A DNA stretch of 64,000 bases from Streptomyces sp. DSM 110735 (GTDB taxonomy: Bacteria; Actinomycetota; Actinomycetes; Streptomycetales; Streptomycetaceae), in assembly GCF_016482685.1 (NCBI RefSeq), contig NZ_JACYHF010000008.1:62001-126000 (forward strand). Reading direction: 5' to 3'. A model generated the notes under the pieces. It saw only the letters and a program-made list of their open reading frames with translations, was not told the origin of the DNA and made no database searches. The translations under genes were made by a program, and so were the position numbers. Shown one piece after another: positions 8,369-16,136 of this stretch (the first letter of the stretch is position 1; every line of letters starts with the position of its first letter).

Positions 8369-10738
8369 ATGCACGTAGGGGATTCCGACAGAAGCAGCGT
8401 CAGTAACCAGGTTCACGACGGCCTCTTCTTCCATGCGGTTATCCAAGGCAGAGATATCACTCTACAGCTACCTAAGGAAATCCAACCCGCACTCACGGGC
8501 ACGCCCACAAAATCCCCTTCATTCACAGGAAGGGACTCTCAACTCCAGACTCTTGTAAATGAACTTAGACCAGATCGGGAAGTAGTTTCGGGCACCGTTG
8601 TCCATCTGATTTCAGGGATGGGCGGGATTGGTAAAACGGAGCTTGCTATCCAGGTCGCGCATTCCGTGCGTGCGAAATCTGGGTGGTTCCCCGGGGGCGT
8701 CCTATTCATTGATCTCTTCGGCTACGATGATCAGCGCTATATAGCCCCAGACAGGGCTTTGACAAGCCTGCTTCACGCGCTAGGTGTACCAGAAGAACAA
8801 ATCCCGGTCCATTTGCAAGACAGGAGCCGACTGTATCGGTCGATTCTAGCGACTTACGCCAGAGACGGCGCACGGATTCTGGTAGTGGTCGACAACGCCG
8901 CATCCGCCGACCAGGTGAAACCTCTACTGCCTTCAGATGGGGTCAATGCAGCGCTTGTCACCTCACGACACTTGTTGAGCATAGGCGCACGTGTTCATCA
9001 GGTTGAGGTGCTCGACTCCGACTCTGCTATCGAACTGCTGCGAAGAGTTCTATTGATCGGGCTAGGCGAGGATGACCACCGAATTGACGCCGAGATTGGA
9101 GGCGGGCATGAGTTGGCGCGGCTCTGTGGGTACTTGCCGCTCGCACTGCAGATATGCGCGGCAGTTTTGATCGACACACCGAGAAGGCCGATCTCTTCAT
9201 TGGCTGCATCTCTGAAGGCGGCCCAGAGCCGCATAGACCGTCTCCACCGAGAGGGAGACGCGGTTCGCCCAGTCTTCGACCTATCGTATGCACGTCTATC
9301 CGGGGAGGAAAAGAAACTTCTGGGTTTCATTTCCTTCAGTCCAGGGACCGACGTGTCTACGACTGCTGCCGCTCGCCTGATCGATAGCCCAGAAGACGCT
9401 ACGGAGGAACTGCTAATCAGTCTCAGCCGTGCGCACCTAGTTGAGCAGGGGACGGTGTGGGGGCGCTGGCGGCTTCATGACTTGGTGCGACTGTACGCCT
9501 TGGAGGCAGTTGAAGAATTCCCCGGGCAGGAAGAAGCGTTGGTGCGCCTTCTGGAATATTACATTGATCACGCTAGGGAAGCATCTGCAGTCCTCCTCGG
9601 CAACATTTCTGGAGACCTGTACTTAAACCGTGAGTCCGCACTTGAATGGTTCGACTCTGAGCGACATAACCTTGTGGCAAGTGTGCATATTGGAGCGAAG
9701 CAAGACGGCCTCGTCGGATATGCGGCTGAGATGTCGCACAGGCTTGCACCTTATTTCGATGCACGACGCTTCTTCAATGACTGGAAGGAGGTGATGGAAG
9801 TCTTCCTTACGTCACTTACGTCTGCGGAATTCACGGAGCTGCGCGCGAGGACCCTCGACAGCCTGGGCATGGCATGTAGGGAACTCTATCAGTGGGATGC
9901 TTCTCTCGCTTTTCATCGGGAAGCGAGAGAGCTCGCGAGGAGCACGGACAGGACCGATATGTTGGCCCCGTTTCTCAACAATTTGGGAAATGCCCTCTAC
10001 GCAGTAAGTGAATTCGATGCGGCACTGGGGGCGCATTCCGAAGCGGCGGGCCTGTTCCTTGACCACGCCGACAACCTTGGGTTCGCTCGATCGACAGATA
10101 ATGCAGCTAGCGCCTTGCGTGAATTGGGTAGGCCGGAGGACGCCATCGTCCTACACGAAGCGGCAATCGAAAAGTTCCGAGAGGGTGGTGCTACCGAGAG
10201 CGAGGCCCGAACTCTCACACATATGGGCTGTACGTTGCAGGAGCTTGGTCGTCTCGACGAAGCCATAGCGGCACATCGACAGGCGAGCGAGCTACTGAAA
10301 GATAACCACCTCCTCAATGTGGCAGGTTACGCCCTGATTAATCTATCACACACTTTGAGGGAAAATGGTGATCTAGACGGCGCTTTGGCTTCATGCAACG
10401 AGGCTTTGGAGCTACATGCCGCCACTGATGACAGTGTCGGGCGGGCGCGGGCATGCAATCAACTTGGCCTCATCTGTACGGATCTGGGAGAAGTGGATCA
10501 GGCCATTTCTCACTTTGAGGAGTCGCTTGATCTTCTCGCAAATTTTAATGGCTTGGCCGACGTTGGGCGTGCGCTCGCCAATCTAGGTAGGGCTTACGGG
10601 ATATCAGGGCAAATAGAGGAAGCAATAAACTGTCTCAAGGAAGCGGCTGCCATATTCGCAAAATATAACGCCAGGAGTGATCTCCTTATGGCTCAGCAGC
10701 TTGTTTCAGTCCTATTGATTGTTGACGACGATAGTTAG
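8369..10738 (+). CDS. NLR-like STAND ATPase: amyloid motif, NB-ARC domain, TPR repeats
   Basis: 789 residues. Residues 12-30 (SNQVHDGLFFHAVIQGRDI) form the RHIM-like motif shared with the upstream small protein. The NB-ARC domain follows a TGR motif at 53-55, with P-loop GMGGIGKT at 83-90, Walker B RILVVVDNA at about 169-177, sensor ALVTSR near 193, GLPL-type GYLPLALQI near 248 and a WRLHDLVRLYALE winged-helix element. Seven or so tetratricopeptide repeats of about 40 residues fill 490-780 and would sense the trigger. Such proteins act as intracellular sensors, for example of phage. Base composition is low (28 of 60 bases G+C from 9601), rare codons are frequent, and a TTA codon occurs at 9623-9625. 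Confidence 0.9.
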   Translation: MHVGDSDRSSVSNQVHDGLFFHAVIQGRDITLQLPKEIQPALTGTPTKSPSFTGRDSQLQTLVNELRPDREVVSGTVVHLISGMGGIGKTELAIQVAHSVRAKSGWFPGGVLFIDLFGYDDQRYIAPDRALTSLLHALGVPEEQIPVHLQDRSRLYRSILATYARDGARILVVVDNAASADQVKPLLPSDGVNAALVTSRHLLSIGARVHQVEVLDSDSAIELLRRVLLIGLGEDDHRIDAEIGGGHELARLCGYLPLALQICAAVLIDTPRRPISSLAASLKAAQSRIDRLHREGDAVRPVFDLSYARLSGEEKKLLGFISFSPGTDVSTTAAARLIDSPEDATEELLISLSRAHLVEQGTVWGRWRLHDLVRLYALEAVEEFPGQEEALVRLLEYYIDHAREASAVLLGNISGDLYLNRESALEWFDSERHNLVASVHIGAKQDGLVGYAAEMSHRLAPYFDARRFFNDWKEVMEVFLTSLTSAEFTELRARTLDSLGMACRELYQWDASLAFHREARELARSTDRTDMLAPFLNNLGNALYAVSEFDAALGAHSEAAGLFLDHADNLGFARSTDNAASALRELGRPEDAIVLHEAAIEKFREGGATESEARTLTHMGCTLQELGRLDEAIAAHRQASELLKDNHLLNVAGYALINLSHTLRENGDLDGALASCNEALELHAATDDSVGRARACNQLGLICTDLGEVDQAISHFEESLDLLANFNGLADVGRALANLGRAYGISGQIEEAINCLKEAAAIFAKYNARSDLLMAQQLVSVLLIVDDDS

Positions 10739-10807
10739 TGCGTCGAAATGGACGGGATGAGAGATTAGATCGACGGAACGGCTTTGGGTAGCCGATTTGA
10801 CACGAGT

Positions 10808-10887
10808 GATCATGGGCCATTACACTAGCTCGCGGATCGGGCAGGTTTGTGAGCCTGCCTGTTAGTGGCCGATTTTGGGCCATGATC
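10808..10887. repeat. Nested inverted repeats downstream of the NLR gene
   Basis: GATCATGG at 10808-10815 pairs with CCATGATC at 10880-10887. CACTA near 10823 pairs with TAGTG near 10863. An inner hairpin GGCAGG/CCTGCC spans 10840-10859 around an 8-base loop. Together they make an 80-base cruciform-like element 70 bases after the stop codon. It may be the terminator of the effector-NLR operon or a relic of a mobile element. The stretch 10888-11165 that follows shows no gene. Confidence 0.5.
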
Positions 10888-11165
10888 TTCGAGGCTCGCG
10901 CCAAATTGGCTGCCCAAAGTCGACCGGCCTCAGCCACAGAAAGTTCTCTCTGTTCTGCCCGCTGCACGTAGCGCGCCGCCGGGCGTGGCCAGCCGGGGCG
11001 CAGACAGGAGGCAGGCCGCGCCGCAGAGGCGGCGCGCGCCCGCGCCGTGCGCGGGCCTTGATGAAGTAGGGAAAGTCTTACCGCGCTCTGGTCGGCCTGA
11101 TCGGACTCGTTCCGCTCCTGGTAGGAGAGTGTGCGGCCATCCTGCGTTTGTCGCGCAGGTCCCGA

Positions 11166-11636
11166 TCAGCCGAGGTAGGGCCGCTCGCGGTGTTCCAGGA
11201 AGTGGCGGATCCGGAGCCGCTGCGTATGGTGCATCGGCAGTTGATCGATCTCCTCCGGAGGAACGAACCGCAGCTCCGTGGACTCGTCCGAGATGGCGAG
11301 TCGGCCCCCGGTCACGCGGGCGGTGAAGCAGACGTTGAACTGTCTGCGCACCTCACCGTCCGAGTAGGCGATGACATGGCGAGGGTCGGTGTAGGTGCCC
11401 ACGAGCCCGGTGATCTCTACGTCCAGGCCCGTTTCCTCCTTCACCTCCCGGACGGCCGTTCCCGGGAGTGAGTCGGTCATCTCCATGCCGCCGCCAGGCA
11501 GCGCCCAGAGATCGTTATCCCGGCGGCGCTGAAGGAGTATGCGCCCTTCGCCATCGGTGACCACAACGGACGCGGCGACCACCAAGCTGTTCGGCTCCGG
11601 CGCCGCTGGGTCGTCGTAGTACTCGGTCCGTGCCAT
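11166..11636 (-). CDS. NUDIX hydrolase
   Basis: 156 residues. The Nudix box G(5x)E(7x)REVxEETGL is complete, in GGGMEMTDSLPGTAVREVKEE, and coordinates the metal for hydrolysis of a nucleoside diphosphate linked to another moiety. The substrate is not predictable. It starts 2 bases after the end of the broken XRE-type regulator gene, an arrangement in which the two would normally be co-transcribed and coupled. The NUDIX gene itself looks intact. Confidence 0.9.
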   Translation of the reverse strand: MARTEYYDDPAAPEPNSLVVAASVVVTDGEGRILLQRRRDNDLWALPGGGMEMTDSLPGTAVREVKEETGLDVEITGLVGTYTDPRHVIAYSDGEVRRQFNVCFTARVTGGRLAISDESTELRFVPPEEIDQLPMHHTQRLRIRHFLEHRERPYLG

Positions 11637-11638
11637 GG

Positions 11639-12250
11639 TCACCCTTCTCGTACCGGCGTCGCGGTCTCCCACACCGCCTCGAAGCTGTCGGCGTAGGTGT
11701 CGAACAGGCCGCCCTTGCCGCTGCGCAGAAGATGCCACACGGGAGCACCGTAGGCGTTCACACCCAGACATGGGCATTGACCATCGCCTGGTCGTCCGCA
11801 CGGTAGATCGAGTTGTAGAGCGTGGTGGCGTGGGTCCGCACCTCGATGCCAGGTACCGCAGCAAGGGGGCGATAGTGCGTGGGGGCGAGTCGGCAACGGG
11901 ACTCGACCCCATGGCCGAACTTCTCTTCGCTGCCGCGCTGTTGGACGTTCGTGCTGTCCGGGTCGCCGATCGCGATACGGACAGCGCACCCATCGACAGC
12001 TCGCTGTCGCAACAGGCCGTTGAGCTGCGGGTAACCCCTCGTGCAGGAAAACTGCCGCGTACACCAACACGTCGATGTGCTCGCGGGCCTGGGTGAGCAC
12101 GTCCATCAAGGTGGACACGGGGACGTCCGCCCGCTGGTCGTAGAGCGCCACAAGTTCGGGACTGAAGGCGCGACGTACGCCCCAGGTTGACCCATCGTTC
12201 GACGGACTTGGAATCGGCTTCGACCCGGTCCGCAAGGGCAGTACACGTCC
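11639..12250 (-). pseudogene. Remnant of an XRE-type DNA-binding protein, broken by frameshifts and a deletion
   Basis: Homologous blocks appear in order but in different minus-strand frames. First comes a helix-turn-helix piece, ALADRVEADSKSVERWV (about 12190-12250), then SPELVALYDQRADVP to VYAAVFLHEG (about 12030-12165, second frame). GCAVRIAIGDPDSTN to TTLYNSIYRADDQ and NAHVW follow in a third frame (about 11758-12000), and GVNAYGAPVWHL to SFEAVWETATPV is back in the second frame to 11639. Joined, they match a family of streptomycete HTH proteins often encoded beside NUDIX genes. The N-terminus and the segment between HTH and SPELVAL are missing. At least three indels are needed, so the gene is dead unless there are sequencing errors. 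Confidence 0.72.
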
Positions 12251-12392
12251 AGCCGCCGAAGACAGGCCGACGATCTACGAAGGCGGTAAGGCCCTGAGCT
12301 GAGCCAAGCGCCAAGCACCTGACCGGATCGGCACCGCGACCATGGATTGCCCGTCTCCGGTGATCCGAACAGAACTCCAGCCCCACAAACGC

Positions 12393-12430
12393 CTCGGACC
12401 CCGCCCCGCCGAAGCAGAACGGGGCCCGAG
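12393..12430 (-). terminator. Probable terminator downstream of cdsA
   Basis: A 10-base inverted repeat (12393-12402 with 12421-12430) with one mismatch and an 18-base loop begins 17 bases after the cdsA stop codon on the minus strand. It is G+C-rich and fits the end of the rpsB-to-cdsA gene series. Confidence 0.5.
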
Positions 12431-12446
12431 AGCCGTAAGTCAGGGT

Positions 12447-13469
12447 TCACGACCCCACGAACGCCACCATCAGCATCCACACCACCGGAGCCGTAGGCAG
12501 CAGGGAGTCCAGGCGGTCCATGATGCCCCCGTGGCCGGGGAGCAGGGTGCCCATGTCCTTGATGCCGAGGTCTCGCTTGATCATGGACTCGCCGAGGTCG
12601 CCCAGCGTGGCGCTCACGGCGACGGCGAGGCCGAGGACCAGGCCCTGCCACCAGGCGCCGTCGTCGATCAGGAACCGCATGCACAGCGCGCCCGCGACCA
12701 TGGCGAAGAGCACCGCGCCGACCAGGCCCTCGCGGGTCTTGCCGGGGCTGATGCGCGGGGCGAGCTTCTTCTTGCCGAAGCGCCAGCCGACCGCGTAGGC
12801 GCCGGTGTCGCTGACCACCGTGAGGATCAGGAAGGTCAGCACCCGCCAGGCACCGTCGTGCGCGGTGAGCAGCAGCGCGACGAACGTGGCGAGGAACGGC
12901 ACGTAGAACGCGGCGAAGACACCGGCCGTGACGTCCTTGAGGTAGTTCTCCGGCGGCTGCGTCATGCGCCAGACCAGGACCGCGAGCGCGGTGAGCGCCA
13001 TGGCGATCCAGGCGCCCTCGGCACCGCGCGCGTACCCGGCGATCACCATGGCCGCGCCGCCGACCGCGAGCGGCACGAGCGGCGCGTTGATCTCCTTGCG
13101 CTCGCGCAGCCTGCTGGTCAGCTCCCAGAGCCCGACGACCACCGCGACCGCGATGACGCCGACGAACACGGCCTTGACGACGAACAGGGACGCGATGATC
13201 ACCGCGCCGAGTCCGACGCCGACCCCTATGGCCGCGCTCAGGTCGCGGCCCGCGCTCTTCTTCTGCGGCGCGGGCGCCGGCTGCGGGGAGTCGGGCATGG
13301 GCTCCGGATTCTGCGAAAGGCTCGGATACGGGCTGCCGTGCTGCGGGGCGAATGCCCCGTCGTACGCCGGACCCGCCGGGGCAGCCCCCTGGACGGGCCC
13401 ACCGTCGGTGGGCCCCCAGTAGCCGGCCTGCCCCGCCTGCGGCGGCGCCCCCCAGGAAGAGTCGCTCAT
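12447..13469 (-). CDS. cdsA: Phosphatidate cytidylyltransferase (CDP-diglyceride synthase)
   Basis: 340 residues; makes CDP-diacylglycerol from phosphatidate and CTP in the membrane, the branch point of phospholipid synthesis. An N-terminal cytosolic tail of about 75 residues is rich in Pro/Gly/Gln, a common actinobacterial extension. About eight membrane helices follow. The family signature SMIKRDLGIKDMGTLLPGHG and DRLDS are near the C-terminus, with the catalytic Asp and metal ligands. The ATG overlaps the frr stop as ATGA. Confidence 0.95.
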   Translation of the reverse strand: MSDSSWGAPPQAGQAGYWGPTDGGPVQGAAPAGPAYDGAFAPQHGSPYPSLSQNPEPMPDSPQPAPAPQKKSAGRDLSAAIGVGVGLGAVIIASLFVVKAVFVGVIAVAVVVGLWELTSRLRERKEINAPLVPLAVGGAAMVIAGYARGAEGAWIAMALTALAVLVWRMTQPPENYLKDVTAGVFAAFYVPFLATFVALLLTAHDGAWRVLTFLILTVVSDTGAYAVGWRFGKKKLAPRISPGKTREGLVGAVLFAMVAGALCMRFLIDDGAWWQGLVLGLAVAVSATLGDLGESMIKRDLGIKDMGTLLPGHGGIMDRLDSLLPTAPVVWMLMVAFVGS

Positions 13470-14026
13470 CAGACTTCGAGCAGCTCCGCTTCCTTGTGCT
13501 TGAGAAGCTCGTCCACCTGCGCGACGTACTTCGCGGTCAGGTCGTCGAGTTCCTTCTCCGCGCGGCGGCCCTCGTCCTCGCCGACCTCGCCGTCCTTGAT
13601 CAGCTTGTCGATGGCGTCCTTGGCCTTGCGGCGCACGGAGCGGATCGAGACCTTGGCGTCCTCGGCCTTGTGCTTGGCGACCTTGATGTAGTCGCGGCGG
13701 CGCTCCTCGGTCAGCTCGGGGAACACCACACGGATGATGTTGCCGTCGTTGCTGGGGTTGACGCCCAGGTCCGAGTCACGGATGGCCTGCTCGATGTTGC
13801 GCAGCGCGCTCTTGTCGAACGGGGTCACCACGGCCATGCGCGGCTCCGGCACGGAGAACGAGGCGAGCTGGTTGATCGGCGTCGGGGCACCGTAGTAGTC
13901 CGCCACGATCTTGTTGAACATCGCCGGGTGCGCACGCCCGGTGCGGATCGCGGCGAAGTCCTCCTTGGCGACCACGACGGCCTTCTCCATCTTCTCCTCG
14001 GCTTCGAGGAGGGTCTCTTCGATCAC
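13469..14026 (-). CDS. frr: Ribosome recycling factor
   Basis: 185 residues, the usual length, with the three-helix bundle and the small inserted domain. Conserved blocks are ALRNIEQAIRDSDLGVNPSN and FPELTEERRRDYIKVAKHK. With EF-G it splits post-termination ribosomes. The GTG start at 14026 has an AGGAG site 6 bases upstream; an in-frame extension to 14170 is not conserved. It follows pyrH and is coupled to cdsA. Confidence 0.97.
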   Translation of the reverse strand: MIEETLLEAEEKMEKAVVVAKEDFAAIRTGRAHPAMFNKIVADYYGAPTPINQLASFSVPEPRMAVVTPFDKSALRNIEQAIRDSDLGVNPSNDGNIIRVVFPELTEERRRDYIKVAKHKAEDAKVSIRSVRRKAKDAIDKLIKDGEVGEDEGRRAEKELDDLTAKYVAQVDELLKHKEAELLEV

Positions 14027-14205
14027 CACTTGCTCCTGCGTGTCTTGAGTAAGGCCCGGCTGCGGTTCCCCGATCGGGCGGCGGCCGGCTGCGTCGCGTC
14101 TGCATCCTGCACGGTTCCCCACCGGCAGGACATTGTCCATCCCCCGGCCAGGGTGCGTCCGGTCCGGCACCCGGACAAGTCGCGCCCCTGGGCGGGGAGT
14201 GCCGG

Positions 14206-14964
14206 TCAGTCCCGGCTGCCCTGGTCACCCACGAGCGTGCCGATCTTCTCACCCTTGACGGCCCGCGCGATATTGCCCTCGGCGAGCAGCTCGAACACGA
14301 GGATCGGAAGGCGGTTGTCGCGGCACAGGGTGATGGCGGTGGCGTCGGCGACCTTGAGGTCGCGGGTGATGACCTCGCCGTAGCCGAGCGCGTCGAACTT
14401 GACGGCGTCCGGGTTGGTCTTGGGGTCGGAGTCGTAGACCCCGTCCACGCCGTTCTTGCCCATGAGGAGCGCCTCGGCGTCGATCTCCAGGGCGCGCTGG
14501 GCGGCGGTGGTGTCGGTGGAGAAGTACGGCATCCCCATGCCGGCGCCGAAGATGACCACGCGGCCCTTCTCCAGGTGGCGCACGGCGCGCAGCGGGATGT
14601 ACGGCTCGGCGACCTGGCCCATGGTGATGGCGGTCTGCACGCGGCTGTCGATGCCCTCCTTCTCCAGGAAGTCCTGGAGGGCGAGGCAGTTCATGACGGT
14701 GCCGAGCATGCCCATGTAGTCCGAGCGGGCGCGGTCCATGCCGCGCTGCTGCAGCTCGGCGCCGCGGAAGAAGTTGCCGCCGCCGATGACGACCGCGATC
14801 TCGGCGCCGTCACGCACGACGGCGGCGATCTCACGGGCGATCTTGTGCACCACGTCCGGGTCCACGCCGAGGCCCCCACCGCCGGAGAAGGCTTCTCCGG
14901 ACAGCTTCAGCAGAAACCGGCCGCTTACTTTGCCGTCGTCGCTCTTCTGGGCCTTGGTGGTCAT
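14206..14964 (-). CDS. pyrH: Uridylate kinase (UMP kinase)
   Basis: 252 residues of the amino-acid-kinase fold. Visible are the phosphate-binding FLLKLSGEAF, the GGGNFFRG loop, MGMLGTVMNCLAL, the regulatory TTAAQRALEIDAE and the base-binding LLMGKNGVDGVYDSDP. It phosphorylates UMP to UDP for pyrimidine synthesis. It lies between tsf and frr, the usual bacterial order; 179 bases without a gene separate it from frr. Confidence 0.97.
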   Translation of the reverse strand: MTTKAQKSDDGKVSGRFLLKLSGEAFSGGGGLGVDPDVVHKIAREIAAVVRDGAEIAVVIGGGNFFRGAELQQRGMDRARSDYMGMLGTVMNCLALQDFLEKEGIDSRVQTAITMGQVAEPYIPLRAVRHLEKGRVVIFGAGMGMPYFSTDTTAAQRALEIDAEALLMGKNGVDGVYDSDPKTNPDAVKFDALGYGEVITRDLKVADATAITLCRDNRLPILVFELLAEGNIARAVKGEKIGTLVGDQGSRD

Positions 14965-15001
14965 GGGGAATCCCGTCTTTCACGTGGTGCACATACGAAG
15001 A

Positions 15002-15051
15002 AGGCCATTGCCGGTGGGGTCGCTTCTCGCTCCCTTGCGCGGCAATGGCCT
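15002..15051 (-). terminator. Terminator or attenuator between tsf and pyrH
   Basis: An 11-base perfect inverted repeat (15002-15012 with 15041-15051) with a 28-base loop lies in the gap between the tsf stop and the pyrH start. It may reduce read-through from the abundant ribosomal-protein transcript. Confidence 0.6.
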
Positions 15052-15152
15052 CCTCGTCAGATCTGCTGCCGTCCGTCACACGCCCGGCCGGCGGTGTACG
15101 CGGACGACTGCTGTCGACCCTATCCGGGTCTCGCGTCGAGCGCGGTACGGAC

Positions 15153-15989
15153 TCAGATGCCGACCTTGATGCGCGCGAAGCGCTTCAGGGTGACACCGGC
15201 CTCGTCCAGGACCTTCTGGACCGACTTCTTGTTGTCCAGGGCGTACGGCTGACCGAGCAGCGTGGCGTCCTTGAAGAAGCCGTTCAGACGACCCTCGACG
15301 ATCTTGGAGATCGCGGCCTCGGGCTTGCCCTCGGCGCGGGTGGTCTCCTCGGCGACGCGACGCTCGGTCTCGACGACCTCGGCCGGGACGTCGTCCTTGG
15401 AGAGGTACTTCGGCGCGAACGCGGCGATGTGCTGGGCGATGCCCTTGGCGACGTCGGCGTTCGGCTTGTCCAGCTCGACGAGGACACCGATCTGCGGGGG
15501 CAGGTCGGGCATCGTGCGGTGCATGTACGCGGTCACGAAGCCGTCGGAGAACTGCGCGAAGCGGTCCAGGACGATCTTCTCGCCGAGGTTGGCGTTGGCC
15601 TCGTCCACGAACGCCTGGACGGTCTTGCCGGGCTCGATCTCGGAGGCGAGGAGCGCCTCGAGGTCGGCCGGGTTCGTCTTGGCGATGTGCTCGGCGATGG
15701 TGTTGGCCACGGCCTGGAACTTGTCGCCCTTGGCGACGAAGTCCGTCTCGCACTTCAGCTCGACGATGACGCCGGAGGAGTTGTCGTCGGCGATGATGGA
15801 GACCACGGCGCCGTTCTCGGCGGAGCGGCCCTCGCGCTTGGCGACGCCCTTCTGGCCCTTGATGCGCAGCGCCTCGACGGCCTTCTCGACGTTGCCCTCG
15901 GCCTCGTCCAGAGCCTTCTTGCAGTCCATCATGCCGGCGCCGGTGAGCTCACGGAGCTTCTTGACGTCGGCGGCGGTGTAGTTCGCCAT
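15153..15989 (-). CDS. tsf: Elongation factor Ts
   Basis: 278 residues. It begins with the UBA-like N-terminal domain (VKKLRELTGAGMMDCKKAL) and the conserved SIIADDNSSGVIVELKCETD core; the TDFV motif inserts into EF-Tu to expel GDP. A C-terminal FARIKVG closes the protein. It follows rpsB in the classic rpsB-tsf operon. Confidence 0.97.
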   Translation of the reverse strand: MANYTAADVKKLRELTGAGMMDCKKALDEAEGNVEKAVEALRIKGQKGVAKREGRSAENGAVVSIIADDNSSGVIVELKCETDFVAKGDKFQAVANTIAEHIAKTNPADLEALLASEIEPGKTVQAFVDEANANLGEKIVLDRFAQFSDGFVTAYMHRTMPDLPPQIGVLVELDKPNADVAKGIAQHIAAFAPKYLSKDDVPAEVVETERRVAEETTRAEGKPEAAISKIVEGRLNGFFKDATLLGQPYALDNKKSVQKVLDEAGVTLKRFARIKVGI

Positions 15990-16037
15990 GAGTCTGTGAG
16001 TCTTTCTGGAGTCTTGAAAGATCGGAGATCCGCACGG

Positions 16038-16069
16038 GCCCGCGACCGGCGTGCGGCCGGGTCGCGGGC
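16038..16069 (-). terminator. Hairpin between rpsB and tsf
   Basis: A 10-bp perfect stem (16038-16047 with 16060-16069) around a 12-base loop. A second weaker G/C hairpin lies at about 16093-16119. Together they occupy the 147-base gap between rpsB and tsf and could act as a partial terminator or RNA-stability element in the shared transcript. Confidence 0.55.
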
Positions 16070-16136
16070 GTCATGTCGGCCTACGGGTGACCGGCGGGGG
16101 CGGGGTTCATGCCGCCCCCACCGTCAGCACCGTGGG

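Noticed and set aside
7759..10930. GACCGGCCTC occurring on both sides of the accessory region (near 7760 and 10922), as a possible att repeat
   Set aside because: The same 10-mer also occurs in core sequence near 17131, and no integrase or tRNA is present, so chance is the better explanation.
10875..11120. Small open frames on both strands between the NLR and NUDIX genes
   Set aside because: No ribosome-binding sites, mixed composition and no recognisable motif.
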